DNA of 64,000 bases from BD2-11 sp965221785 (GCA_965221785.1 CBDCSR010000003.1:1798001-1862000); one strand, 5' to 3'; shown: positions 41,394-50,569, counted from the first letter of the stretch. Notes: generated from the sequence alone by a model not told the origin. Numbers and translations: made by a program.

Positions 41394-42869
41394 GTGTCCC
41401 GTCACCCGGAAAACCCGCCCGGCACCGTGAACCCCGCACCCGATCCGACACCCTCCCCGCACGCGCAGCCGCCGGCACCCCTCGGCTTCCACCTGGGCCT
41501 TGTCGGCGCGGCGGCCCCCATACTGGTTTTCGCCGCCGGCGCTGCCTGGCTGGGCTTCTCCGGGGCTCCCGACGAACGCGGGCTCTGGCCCATCCTCCTG
41601 GGGGCCCTCGGGGTCGGGCTGCTGCTTGCCCGAAGCGCCTCCGCCTACAGCGCCGCCGCGCTCAGGGGCATGTCCCGCCCGATCGTGATGCTGATGGTCG
41701 CCGCGTGGCTGCTGGCGGGCGTCTTCTCGGTCGTGCTTCGCGAGTCGGGGCTCGTGCACGCACTGGTGTGGGCCGGCAGCGAACTCGGTGTACGTGGCGG
41801 TGGCTTCGTCCTCATGTCGTTCCTGATCGCGGTCCTGTTCTCGACGGCCACGGGGACGAGCCTGGGCACGATCCTGATCTGCGCCCCGCTCCTCTATCCC
41901 GCCGCGGGCGTCCTCGAGGCCAGCCCGGTCGTCCTCATCGGGGCCGTCCTGGCCGGGGCCACCTTCGGCGACAACGTCTCGCCGGTGTCCGACACCACGA
42001 TCGCTTCGGCGAGCAGCCAGGGGGCGCCCATGGGGGGCGTGGTGCGCAGCCGCCTGCGGTACGCGCTACCCGCCGCAGCGGTCGCGGCCCTCGTTCTTGC
42101 CCTCCTCGGAGGCGCGGAAGCACCGGTCACGCAGGCGTCCCGGGCGGTCGCGATGCTCGAGGGAAACCCGGCCGCGCTCCCCATGCTGCTGGCGCCCCTG
42201 GCCGCGTTCGTCATGCTGTGGCGGGGCCGTGGCCTGGTGGAGAGCCTCTTCGCCGGCGTGGCCGCGGCCGTCGTCCTGGCCCTGGCGCTGGGGCTCGTTG
42301 CGCCGGCCGACCTCGTATACATCGACCGGGAGGCCTTCCAGGCCCGCGGGCTCATCCTCGACGGGATGGAGGGGGCGGTGGGGATCGTCGTGTTCACCAT
42401 CCTGCTGATGGGGATCGTGGGGGCCGCGCAGGAGGGGGGCATCCTGGACCGCCTCGCGCAGGGTCCAGGCCGGACGGTCGAAACCGCGCGCGCCGCGGAA
42501 CTGCGCATCTTCGGCGTGACCAGCGTGGCGGTGCTGCTGACGACGCATTCGGTCATGGCGATCCTCGCCGTCGGCGACCTGGTCCGGGACTCGGGCAGGC
42601 GCGCCGGCATCGGGCGTTTCAGGCGCGCCAACCTCCTCGACATGACCGTGTGCACCTACCCGTTTCTCCTCCCATTCTTCATTCCCACCATCCTGGCGGC
42701 CTCGGCGACGGCTTCCGGTGAGTCGTTCGGAATCCCCCGGGTGTCGGCCCTCGAAGCCGGTCTTGCCAACACATATTCATGGGCGCTCCTCGGCGTGATG
42801 CTGGTGGCGATCTGGGCGGGGCTGGGGAGGTCCGAACCCGACACGGATCCGACCATCTCTTCGAGGTAG
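41394..42869 (+). CDS. NhaC-type Na+/H+ antiporter family protein
   Basis: 491 residues from a GTG. The first 28 residues are proline-rich and polar. About 11 hydrophobic helices follow. FSTATGTSLGTILICAPLLYP, LAGATFGDNVSPVSDTTIASASSQGA and LLTTHSVMAILAVGDLVRD fit the NhaC/malate-lactate antiporter family, where the conserved GDNVSPVSDTT segment forms the ion site. It probably exchanges cations for protons across the inner membrane; an organic-acid-linked exchange is possible. The next gene begins 7 bases after its stop. Confidence 0.85.
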   Translation: MSRHPENPPGTVNPAPDPTPSPHAQPPAPLGFHLGLVGAAAPILVFAAGAAWLGFSGAPDERGLWPILLGALGVGLLLARSASAYSAAALRGMSRPIVMLMVAAWLLAGVFSVVLRESGLVHALVWAGSELGVRGGGFVLMSFLIAVLFSTATGTSLGTILICAPLLYPAAGVLEASPVVLIGAVLAGATFGDNVSPVSDTTIASASSQGAPMGGVVRSRLRYALPAAAVAALVLALLGGAEAPVTQASRAVAMLEGNPAALPMLLAPLAAFVMLWRGRGLVESLFAGVAAAVVLALALGLVAPADLVYIDREAFQARGLILDGMEGAVGIVVFTILLMGIVGAAQEGGILDRLAQGPGRTVETARAAELRIFGVTSVAVLLTTHSVMAILAVGDLVRDSGRRAGIGRFRRANLLDMTVCTYPFLLPFFIPTILAASATASGESFGIPRVSALEAGLANTYSWALLGVMLVAIWAGLGRSEPDTDPTISSR

Positions 42870-42876
42870 GTTGGAC

Positions 42877-44256
42877 ATGCGAGCATCCTGGCGGCCCGCC
42901 GCCGTACTGGCCGGAGTCTCCCTCCTCGCCGTGCCGCCGCTCCGCGCCCAGTCGGACGCAGAGCGATCCGCGACCTCCCCTGCGGGCGAGACCGACTCGG
43001 CGGCTGTCGCGACGCTCGCGGTATGGGCGGATCAGGTGTGGCTGTCCCTGCTCGACCGCGACGGTGCCTACTACGGCCGTCTGGCAGAGGAGGGCATCTT
43101 CCAGCGGCTCAACCCCCAAATGGACCACGAGTACGAGCTGGATGTCCGCTCGACCCTCTTCGATCCCGGTGAAGACGCACGCTGGGCCGAGGTGCGCAAC
43201 GGCCTTCGGATTGCCGGGGCCTCGATCAGCCATCCGCACATCCTCAACGTCGTGGACTGGCGCCAGGAGATCCAAGTCTCCGGCCCCGTGGACCTGATGG
43301 CACGCTACCGCCGGGAGCGATCGCTCACGGCACGGCGCGACTACCCGTGGGTCGGCATGCGCTGGCGCGACGCGCTCGGGACGCCGTGGACCGTGCGGGT
43401 GGGGCTCGGCGTCCACTTCTTCAAGCCGTCCGCAGACGTGGAGGTCGCGCTGGCACGCTCCTGGAGAGACGGGGAAGACCGGAGCTGGACGCTCGAGGTG
43501 CGCCTCGCAGCGCTCGACGCCTTCAACGAAGCGATCTTCCAGGGCCTGGGAGTGAAGGCGGACGAGGTGGACGCCCACTACGACTACGCGGGGGCTCCCC
43601 TCGCCGCTCGCACGACCCTGAGGGCCGCGGCGTCACGCTGGCGAGCGGAGCTGCACGCGGGATCGAGCCGAAGAAGCGAGGTCCAGGTGACCTTTCCGGC
43701 AACCGGTCGGGCTCCGTTCACCCAGCTCGAACAGGTCGCTTTCCTGGGAGCACTCGTCCAGGTCACACCGCTCGAGCGCGTGGCGTTGGCGCTGTACGGC
43801 ACGCGGGCGAGGGCGGACACCGAGCGGCAGGCGCCCGCGAGCGGACTCGGCTTCACCCTGCGCGAGCAGACGATGACCGTGGGCGCCCGCGCACGGACCC
43901 GCCTGAACCCGCTGTGGGCGGTCGAGACGGCGCTGGCGCAAGTGCGGCGACCCGAAAGGCGCTCGCCGGTACGGGGCGCTCCCCGCGAACACCGTGATCG
44001 TGAGGTTTTTGCCTGGGCGGCCCTCGTCCGGTACCCGGAGGCGGGATGGACGGGCCGCCTGGCCTACGCCCTTCTGGACCGCGATGCGGGCTCCCGGGCG
44101 CCTTGGCTCACCTCGCAGAATCAGCGACTGATCACGGAAGCGGGCTACCGGTTCCGGTCGGGCTTCGAGGTGACGGCCGGGCTCCGCTGGGACTTGGACC
44201 ACTTCACGCCGGAGCCGTTCGGCGGCGGCCATCTGCGGCTGTCGGCCGCCTGGTGA
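42877..44256 (+). CDS. Predicted outer-membrane beta-barrel protein of unknown function
   Basis: 459 residues. Signal peptide to about residue 25 (AVLAGVSLLAVPPLRAQ). The mature sequence alternates polar and hydrophobic residues with many short strands rich in Trp, Tyr and Arg (WTVRVGLGVHFFKPSADVEVALARSW, FEVTAGLRWDLDHFTPEPFGGGHLRLSAAW) and ends in tryptophan, the classical barrel-insertion signal. I recognise no family. The ATG at 42877 is preceded by GAGGTAGG; a TTG six bases earlier is the alternative. It probably shares a transcript with the antiporter. Confidence 0.7.
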   Translation: MRASWRPAAVLAGVSLLAVPPLRAQSDAERSATSPAGETDSAAVATLAVWADQVWLSLLDRDGAYYGRLAEEGIFQRLNPQMDHEYELDVRSTLFDPGEDARWAEVRNGLRIAGASISHPHILNVVDWRQEIQVSGPVDLMARYRRERSLTARRDYPWVGMRWRDALGTPWTVRVGLGVHFFKPSADVEVALARSWRDGEDRSWTLEVRLAALDAFNEAIFQGLGVKADEVDAHYDYAGAPLAARTTLRAAASRWRAELHAGSSRRSEVQVTFPATGRAPFTQLEQVAFLGALVQVTPLERVALALYGTRARADTERQAPASGLGFTLREQTMTVGARARTRLNPLWAVETALAQVRRPERRSPVRGAPREHRDREVFAWAALVRYPEAGWTGRLAYALLDRDAGSRAPWLTSQNQRLITEAGYRFRSGFEVTAGLRWDLDHFTPEPFGGGHLRLSAAW

Positions 44257-44335
44257 TGGGCGGCAAATGGCTGGAATCCAGCCAACCAAACTCGTAAGTT
44301 CAATGCCCACTGATAGCTGCCGATCCAAGACTCCT

Positions 44336-44418
44336 GCCGGGATGGCGGAACGGTAGACGCAGGGGACTTAAAATCCCCCGGGCTCAGGCCCGTGTGGGTT
44401 CAAATCCCACTCCCGGCA
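44336..44418 (+). tRNA. tRNA-Leu (anticodon UAA)
   Basis: 83 nt. Acceptor arms GCCGGGA (44336-44342) and TCCCGGC (44411-44417) pair fully, with discriminator A44418. The anticodon stem GGGGA/TCCCC encloses CTTAAAA, giving anticodon TAA at 44369-44371. A long variable arm (GGGCTCAGGCCC region) and the T-loop GGTTCAAATCC fit tRNA-Leu. CCA is not encoded. No integrase or repeated 3' end is seen nearby. Confidence 0.95.
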
Positions 44419-44585
44419 TTCGGTTTCCGGCGGGCTCATGTGGGCGCCGGTGGAGGCGCCCGATCGAGGAAACGCGCGCCCGCGTGAAAAACCGGGCGCG
44501 AGGCGTTACTATGCCCGTCGAACATCCGACAACAACCTGGAAACGAGGAACGTTTCCCCGAGGACACAACCGGCGAGGAGGCCCC

Positions 44586-45932
44586 ATGTCGAAGCATCAG
44601 TTCAGCCGCAGAACCTTTTTGAGAGGCGCAGGAGCGACTGCGGTTCTCGGCGCGGTGGGGGCCCGGCCAGGCGGACGCGGGGGCCCGGCCGAACTGCTGG
44701 CGTCGACTTCACGCGCCGACTTCGATTTCGACGAGATCTACGACCGCCGGGGCACCGACTGTACCAAGTGGGACCGCGCCATCGCAGCCTTCGGCGAGGA
44801 CATCGAGGTCGGGATGGGCATCGCGGACATGGACTTCCGCGCCGCTCCCTGCATCACCGAGGCGCTCGCGAAGCGGTGCGACCATGAGAACTGGGGCTAT
44901 CTGGCCCGTCCCGCCTCCTATACGCAGGCCATCGCCGACTGGAACCACCGGCGCTACGGCCTCGAGGTCGACCCCTCCACCATCGAGCTGACCACGGGCG
45001 TGCACCCCGGGCTGATCGCCGCCCTGCACGCTTTCTCGCCCCCGGGGTCGCGGGTGCTCATGAACACCCCCACCTACAATGGCTTCTACAGCGATCTGCG
45101 CTTCACCCGCACGATCGCCGAAGACAGCGAGATGTACGTCGAGAACGGTCGCTACAAGGTCGACTGGGACGACTTCGAGCGGCGGGCCACCCGGGTCAAC
45201 AGCTTCCTGCTGTGCAATCCCCAGAACCCCACCGGAAACTGCTGGTCCGAGGAGGATCTGCTGCGCATGGGCGAGATCTGCCTCAGGAACCGGGTCATCG
45301 TGCTCGCCGACGAAATCCACTGCGACTTCGTGACCGCCGACAACAAGTACACGCCCTTCGCGAGCCTCCCGGACAAGGAGATCGTCGACAACAGCCTCAC
45401 CTTCAAGGCCGCGAGCAAGACCTTCAGCCTCGCCGCCATGAAGGCCGCCTGGTACTTCTCCTCCAACCCCAACCTGATGGCGCGCGCCCGCTCCTACACC
45501 CGGGCCGACCTGAGCACGCTGGGCATGGAGGCCAACCGGGCCGCCCTCACCGACGGCGACGAGTGGCTCGACCAGCTTCTGCTCTACCTCGACGGCAACC
45601 ACGACCTCGCCGAGTCCTACCTGAAGAACGTCCCGGGAGTGAACTACACCAAGGCCCAGGGCACCTATCTGGCCTGGCTGGACGTGAACGGGCTGATGGA
45701 CAAGGTGGGCGCCCGCGAGAAGGCGGCAGAAGAGAACAAGACTTCAGAGTCCGTGGTCACGCCCGAGCAGATCATGCAGCGCTGGTTCGCCGAGAACGCC
45801 AGGATCTATCTGAATCCCGGGCACTCCTACGGCACCGGCGGCAGCGGCCGCATGCGCATGAACCTGGCCACCTCGCGCGTCCTGGTGCAGAAGGCGCTCG
45901 ACAACCTGGGTGAGGCGGTGGCAGCGGCGTAG
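44586..45932 (+). CDS. Tat-exported PLP-dependent aminotransferase/C-S lyase of the MalY/PatB type
   Basis: 448 residues. The N-terminus MSKHQFSRRTFLRGAGATA is a twin-arginine signal. The fold-type I PLP domain reads like MalY/PatB cystathionine beta-lyases: FDEIYDRRGTDCTKWD, VGMGIADMDFRAAPCI, LTTGVHPGLIAALHAF, LLCNPQNPTGNCWSEEDL, VLADEIHCDFV, and the PLP lysine in FKAASKTFSLA. These enzymes cleave C-S or transfer amino groups; a periplasmic location for a PLP enzyme implies folding with cofactor before export. A strong hairpin terminator follows. Confidence 0.85.
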   Translation: MSKHQFSRRTFLRGAGATAVLGAVGARPGGRGGPAELLASTSRADFDFDEIYDRRGTDCTKWDRAIAAFGEDIEVGMGIADMDFRAAPCITEALAKRCDHENWGYLARPASYTQAIADWNHRRYGLEVDPSTIELTTGVHPGLIAALHAFSPPGSRVLMNTPTYNGFYSDLRFTRTIAEDSEMYVENGRYKVDWDDFERRATRVNSFLLCNPQNPTGNCWSEEDLLRMGEICLRNRVIVLADEIHCDFVTADNKYTPFASLPDKEIVDNSLTFKAASKTFSLAAMKAAWYFSSNPNLMARARSYTRADLSTLGMEANRAALTDGDEWLDQLLLYLDGNHDLAESYLKNVPGVNYTKAQGTYLAWLDVNGLMDKVGAREKAAEENKTSESVVTPEQIMQRWFAENARIYLNPGHSYGTGGSGRMRMNLATSRVLVQKALDNLGEAVAAA

Positions 45933-45974
45933 AGCGGAACCGCGGGACGGCCGGGCCTGCCGGCCGAATACGAA

Positions 45975-46018
45975 GACGGCGACGGGTCGCGCATATCGGA
46001 CCCGCCGCCGTCTTGTTG
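45975..46018 (+). terminator. Strong terminator after the MalY-like gene
   Basis: A 14-base stem (45975-45988 with 45999-46012) has one mismatch and a 10-base loop, and is followed by TTGTTGG. It lies between the MalY-like gene and the convergent zinc-motif gene, so it may serve both directions. Confidence 0.75.
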
Positions 46019-46034
46019 GAGCTGCCTTCGTCGG

Positions 46035-46481
46035 TCACCACGACAAGACCTCCAGGAGTGCCTGTTCGACGGTCGTGACGGTGATCGTCTTCGTGACGCC
46101 GCTGCGCAGCCATTCGGACAGCAGATGCCGGATCTCCGTCATCTGGGTGGCGGTCGCGCGTTTCCCTCGCTGGATGGCCTTCAGGTGCGCGGACGCGATC
46201 CATGTGATCTCGAACCGGCCGCAGTACGGACACCGTACCCTCATCGTGTCTCGCTCACCGCTCACCGACTCGGTGGTGGTGTCCGGTCGCGCGCAGATCA
46301 CGCATTGGCTCGTCAATGCCATGGCATCGTGCACGGAAAGCACCGGAGGCCGGCGCTGACGGTCACTCCACGGGTCATCATCCTGCGGCGGCTCCTGGTG
46401 CCCCGGACCAATCGCGATACCAAGCCCGTTTATCTCGGGATAATCGCTCACACGACAAAAATCGTCACGTTTGCGACACAA
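46035..46481 (-). CDS. Small protein with a CxxC...CxxC zinc-ribbon-like motif
   Basis: 148 residues from the first ATG; an internal start, MALTSQCVICARPDT (about 46325), may be the true one because the upstream part looks non-coding. SQCVICARP and VRCPYCGRFEITW supply four cysteines spaced like a zinc ribbon, followed by a helical C-terminus (ATATQMTEIRHLLSEWLRSG). I do not recognise a family. It could be a small regulator or nucleic acid binder; confidence that it is a real gene is moderate. Confidence 0.5.
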   Translation of the reverse strand: MCRKRDDFCRVSDYPEINGLGIAIGPGHQEPPQDDDPWSDRQRRPPVLSVHDAMALTSQCVICARPDTTTESVSGERDTMRVRCPYCGRFEITWIASAHLKAIQRGKRATATQMTEIRHLLSEWLRSGVTKTITVTTVEQALLEVLSW

Positions 46482-46703
46482 TGAAAGGGCGTCAGCCGCG
46501 GGCTTCGGCGTTTCCGGTGCGTGATCGGCGCCGGCCCTCTCGAGTCGGGCGATGTGCCGGGAGCGCCGGCATTGGCAGGGACGCTGGAAGGCCGGGGCCG
46601 TTGACCTGACGATTACTGTCGTCTACTGTCTACTACTGGCAATACCGGCCCCCGCTCTACGCCCCATCCGCACCCGTTGCCGGATGCCGGGCAACACCGC
46701 TCG

Positions 46704-48014
46704 TCAGGCCGGCAACCCGTGCCGGATCACGTGCTCCATCGCATCCCCGAAGCGGTCGAGTTCCTCAAGCGTCGTGTAAACGCTTGGGGTGATGCGCGAA
46801 CCAGTGCACTCCTCGTGGCCGATGCCGACCGCAATGATGCGGTGCTCGTTCCACAGGTACTGGTTGAGCACCCCCGGATCTACGCCGTCGATCTGGACGT
46901 TGGCGAGCCCGCAGGCGAAGCCCGGCTCGCGGCTGGTGTGCAGGCGCACCCGGTCGTGCTGGAGCAGCCGGTCGGCCCAGTAGTCGCGCAGGTACACCAT
47001 GCGCGCTTCCTTGCGCGCGCCGCCCATCCCCTGGTGGAACGTCAGCGCCTCGGCGATGGCCAGGTAGTTCGCCGCTGGATGGGTGCCGATCTCCTCGAAC
47101 TTGCGGATGTCGCCGTCCCTGCTCTCGGGGGCGGCGGTGAGGGGCCAGACCTCCGGGATTCTCTCCCTGCGGATGTAGAGCAGCCCGGTGCCGTGGGGCG
47201 CGAACAGCCACTTGTGCAGCGAGGTGGCGTAGAAGTCCACGTCCAGTTCGCCCAGGTCGAAGTCGAAGTGGGCGAGCGCGTGGGCTCCGTCCACCAGGAC
47301 GGGGATGCCGTGGCGGCGGCCCAGGGCGGTGAGCTCCTTCACCGGCAGGATCTGGCCGGTGAGGTTGATCATGTGGCAGCACAGGATCATGCGGGTGCGC
47401 GGGGTGATGGCCTCCTCGAATAGCCGTACGATTTCCGCCGGATCCTCGGCGGGCACGGGGATCCGGATCTGCTTCAGGACGATGCCGTCGCGCCGCTCCC
47501 GCTGCCGGAAGGTGGTGATCATGCGACCGTAGTCCTGGGTCGTGGTCAGGACTTCGTCGCCCGGCTCCAGGTCGAAGCCGTGCTGCAGGATCTGGAGTCC
47601 CTCGGAGGCGTTGCGGGTGAGGGCGATTTCCTCGGCGTCCACGCCCCACTCGCGGGCCAGGCGCGCGCGCACCGTCTCGCGCTGCGGCTCGAGGATCTGC
47701 CACATCGTGTAGGTGGGGGCCTCGTTGGAGTAGTCGAGGTGGCGCTTCATCGCCTCCTGCACCCAGCGCGGCGAGGGGCTCACCCCTCCGTTGTTAAGGT
47801 TGATGAGGCTCCGGTCGACGGTGAAGGCGCGGGCCACCTCGACCCAGAAGTCCTCGTCGCGCGCGATCTGCCCGGGGGTCCCGGACCAGCCGCCCAGCTC
47901 GTCGGCGATCTCGCGGGCGTCCGCGGAGAGGCGGGTGGGCAGAAGTGGGAGTCCGGCGGCGGCCGCGGCGGGCACGGCCATGGAACCGAGAAACTGTCGG
48001 CGGCTGGGCATCAT
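46704..48014 (-). CDS. Tat-exported class V aminotransferase (isopenicillin N epimerase-like)
   Basis: 436 residues. The start MMPSRRQFLGSMAVPAAAAAG is a twin-arginine signal (SRRQFLG); AGGAG lies 9 bases before the ATG at 48014. The class V fold has LINLNNGGVSPSP, LTRNASEGLQILQHGF, TTTQDYGRM, VLVDGAHALAHFDFDL (PLP-binding Asp and His) and the Schiff-base lysine in ATSLHKWLFAPHGTG. Relatives include isopenicillin N epimerase and cysteine desulfurase-like enzymes; the reaction here is unknown. It is divergent from the second TonB receptor. Confidence 0.87.
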   Translation of the reverse strand: MMPSRRQFLGSMAVPAAAAAGLPLLPTRLSADAREIADELGGWSGTPGQIARDEDFWVEVARAFTVDRSLINLNNGGVSPSPRWVQEAMKRHLDYSNEAPTYTMWQILEPQRETVRARLAREWGVDAEEIALTRNASEGLQILQHGFDLEPGDEVLTTTQDYGRMITTFRQRERRDGIVLKQIRIPVPAEDPAEIVRLFEEAITPRTRMILCCHMINLTGQILPVKELTALGRRHGIPVLVDGAHALAHFDFDLGELDVDFYATSLHKWLFAPHGTGLLYIRRERIPEVWPLTAAPESRDGDIRKFEEIGTHPAANYLAIAEALTFHQGMGGARKEARMVYLRDYWADRLLQHDRVRLHTSREPGFACGLANVQIDGVDPGVLNQYLWNEHRIIAVGIGHEECTGSRITPSVYTTLEELDRFGDAMEHVIRHGLPA

Positions 48015-48073
48015 CGGGTCTCTCCTGCAGGGGATGGGCGCTCGCTCCGTTGCAGCCACGATACGACGCGGAG

Positions 48074-48084
48074 GACAAAATGTC
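48074..48084. promoter_or_regulatory. Palindrome GACA-AAA-TGTC in the divergent intergenic region
   Basis: Identical to the site at 17027-17037 in the qhp operon. It lies 60-70 bases upstream of the aminotransferase start. In the other direction it coincides with a GGAGG-preceded ATG opening a 14-codon reading frame, so a leader peptide is an alternative reading. Confidence 0.35.
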
Positions 48085-48137
48085 ACCTGCCCACGGAGGC
48101 AGCCTGCCACGCGTGCGGGCGTGACCTGAAACGTGAG

Positions 48138-48153
48138 GCAAGGCGTGCCTTGC
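48138..48153. promoter_or_regulatory. Perfect inverted repeat GCAAGGC-GT-GCCTTGC upstream of the TonB receptor
   Basis: Seven-base arms with a 2-base centre lie about 150 bases before the receptor ATG, in the 290-base divergent region. The size and symmetry fit a dimeric repressor site; the repressor is not known. I looked for cobalamin-riboswitch boxes in this region and found none. Confidence 0.35.
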
Positions 48154-48304
48154 GCGGCTCCGCAGACGTCCCCGAACCGGGAACATTTCGTCCGTCGACG
48201 GGCTATTCCGGCGTCGTCTTCGTGCTTGCGAACAGCCCATCCGGTCCCACGCGGCCCATCCCTCGAAACCTCACCCGTCTTGCGCGGTGCGAGGCAACTC
48301 AGGC

Positions 48305-50545
48305 ATGAACAGGAAGAGGATTGCGATGCCGAAGTTGCCTTGTCCGGTCTGCGTCCTGGTCTGGGTGGCCGCCCTGTTGGGCGCTGCCCGTCCCACCATG
48401 GCGCAGGCGCCGCCGGACGAGACGGATCCCGACTCGACGACGTTCCAGCTGGATCCCCTGGTGGTGACCGCGACCCGCCTGGCGACGACCACCGACGAAC
48501 TCGCCGTTTCGGTCAACCTTGTGGGACGCGCCGAACTGCGCGGCCAGCCCAACCGCCTGCTCCTCGATGCCCTGGTCGCCGAGCCCGGCGTGCTGGTGCA
48601 GCAGACCACCGCGGGGCAGGGAGCCGCCTTCGTGCGCGCGCTCACGGGCAGCCAGGTGCTCCTGATGGTCGATGGAGTGCGCCTCAACAACGGCACCTTC
48701 CGCCAGGGGCCGAGCCAGTACCTCTCCTCCGTGGATCCGGAGATCATGGAGCGGATGGAGGTGGTGCGTGGGGCGTCGTCCGCGCTCTATGGCTCCGATG
48801 CCATGGGCGGAGTGATAAACGTGATCACCCGGCGCGCCGGAAACCTGCTCGAGCCGGGCGAGAGGTGGGTGGCGGAGGGCTCGTACACCTTCGACGGAGC
48901 CACCAACGGGAGTCGTGCGCGGCTCTCGGCGGCGGCCGCCGTCCCGGATTTCCTGTCGGGTCTGGAACTCTTCGGAGGGGGCAGCTTCGGCACCTGGTCG
49001 CACCTGAAGCCGGGCGGGGGCCTCCCGCCCCAGGATCCGACCGGCTACGACCAGTGGAGCGGCGACCTGCGCGTCGATCTCCAGGCCACCCGGCGGTTGC
49101 GCATCGAGATGGCCGGCCAGCATTCCGAGCAGAGCGATGTCCCGCGCTATGATCGCTACGTCGACTTCCGGGCTCCCGGCGTGGCCGGCGGAGGGGTGGG
49201 GCGGAACGCGCTCTATCTCTTCGAGCCCCAGGACCGATCGCTCGCGCGTATGAAGGGCAGCCTGGCCACGAGCCGGCCCTGGATGTCCGCCCTGGACGTG
49301 CAGGTGTCCTGGCAGGTGCAGCGCGAGGGACGTTCGATCCGCGGCCAATCGCTCAGGGATGACATCGTCATGCCCTCGGACCGCGTCCGCTACGTCTCCG
49401 ACGACGTACGCTCGGTTGCGCTGGACGTCCAGGGGCAGGCGATACACGGCGATGGCCAAAGCCGCGTGACCTACGGGCTGGAAGTGTGGGACAACGTCAC
49501 CCGCTCGCACGGCCGGGAGGAGAACCTGGTCACAGGCGTGGAGACTCCTTCGTTGCGGTGGAGCGGGGATGAGGCCGTTCCCACCGGTCGGTTTCCCGAT
49601 GGCTCCCGCTTCGGCGGCGCCGCGCTGTACGCCTTCGCCGACGAACCCTGGGGGAGGTTCCGGGTGCAGCTGGGAGGGCGCGCCAGCACCTATCGCACCA
49701 CCACGAGGGTCGGCGACGACTTCGGCGGCGACGTGGACTCCCGGGTCGGAAACGTCACCGGCGAACTCGGCGTGGTCTACCACCCCGCGCAGGGGATGTC
49801 GCTCAGAGCGCGGGCGGCGCAGGCTTTTCGCGCGCCCAACATCTACGATCTCACCCTGGTGGGCGACGTCCCCGGCGGCATGGCCCTGCCCAATCCGGAG
49901 CTGAGCCCGGAGCGCAGCTACACACTCGAGTTGGGGGCGAGCTGGATTCGAGGCTCGGCGACGGCGGAGCTGACCGTATTCCGCATCGGAATCGACGAAC
50001 TGCTCGAACGCAGCTTCGGGACCTTCCAGGGCCAGAGCACCTACGGACCCGACCGGCTTCCGGTTCTCACCATTCAGAACATCGGCTCGGCGACCATCGA
50101 CGGTGTCGAAGGGGGCTTGTCCGCCGGACTCCCCGCCCGCGGGCAGTTGGACCTTTCGGCTTCGTGGACCCTGGGAGATGCGGTGGTTGCGCGCGACGGG
50201 ATGCTTGCGGAGGAGCCGCTCAGCCGCGTGCCTCCGGCGACGTTGTCGTATCGTCTGCGCTGGCCGTGGTCCCGGGACCGACGGTCGGGCTGGATCGAGT
50301 ACTTCGGCAAGGTGGCGGGCGGCCAGGACCGGCTCGGCTTCCGCGACCGGATCGACAGCCGCATCCAGGAGGGAGGGACGCCCGCGTACCATGTCCACTC
50401 GCTTCGGGGAGGCGCCTCCTGGAGCGATCGTTTGCGCATCTCCGCCGGGATCGAGAACCTCTTCGACGAGTTGTATCGAGTTCACGGCTCGGGCATCGAC
50501 GCCCCCGGCCGGCACCTGTTCGTGCGGCTGGATGTGCGGAGCTGA
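48305..50545 (+). CDS. TonB-dependent outer-membrane receptor
   Basis: 746 residues. Signal peptide to about residue 31 (VWVAALLGAARPTMAQA). The plug domain is clear: LDPLVVTATRLATTTDELAVSVNLV (TonB-box-like start), VLLMVDGVRLNNGTFRQGP, MERMEVVRGASSALYGSDAMGGVINVITRR. The barrel extends to the C-terminus, LFDELYRVHGSGIDAPGRHLFVRLDVRS. The plug and GRHLFVRL end resemble vitamin B12/heme receptor relatives, but the ligand is not certain. No adjacent periplasmic binding protein or ABC importer is present. Confidence 0.9.
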   Translation: MNRKRIAMPKLPCPVCVLVWVAALLGAARPTMAQAPPDETDPDSTTFQLDPLVVTATRLATTTDELAVSVNLVGRAELRGQPNRLLLDALVAEPGVLVQQTTAGQGAAFVRALTGSQVLLMVDGVRLNNGTFRQGPSQYLSSVDPEIMERMEVVRGASSALYGSDAMGGVINVITRRAGNLLEPGERWVAEGSYTFDGATNGSRARLSAAAAVPDFLSGLELFGGGSFGTWSHLKPGGGLPPQDPTGYDQWSGDLRVDLQATRRLRIEMAGQHSEQSDVPRYDRYVDFRAPGVAGGGVGRNALYLFEPQDRSLARMKGSLATSRPWMSALDVQVSWQVQREGRSIRGQSLRDDIVMPSDRVRYVSDDVRSVALDVQGQAIHGDGQSRVTYGLEVWDNVTRSHGREENLVTGVETPSLRWSGDEAVPTGRFPDGSRFGGAALYAFADEPWGRFRVQLGGRASTYRTTTRVGDDFGGDVDSRVGNVTGELGVVYHPAQGMSLRARAAQAFRAPNIYDLTLVGDVPGGMALPNPELSPERSYTLELGASWIRGSATAELTVFRIGIDELLERSFGTFQGQSTYGPDRLPVLTIQNIGSATIDGVEGGLSAGLPARGQLDLSASWTLGDAVVARDGMLAEEPLSRVPPATLSYRLRWPWSRDRRSGWIEYFGKVAGGQDRLGFRDRIDSRIQEGGTPAYHVHSLRGGASWSDRLRISAGIENLFDELYRVHGSGIDAPGRHLFVRLDVRS

Positions 50546-50569
50546 CCGGGCCCGCCTCACGCGCGAGAG

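Noticed and set aside
44336..44585. tRNA-Leu as an integration site
   Set aside because: No integrase, no repeated tRNA 3' end and no composition change follow it.
48015..48304. Cobalamin riboswitch upstream of the TonB receptor
   Set aside because: The segment GGAGGCAGCCTGCCACG loosely recalls a B12 box, but the other conserved boxes and the expected order are missing.
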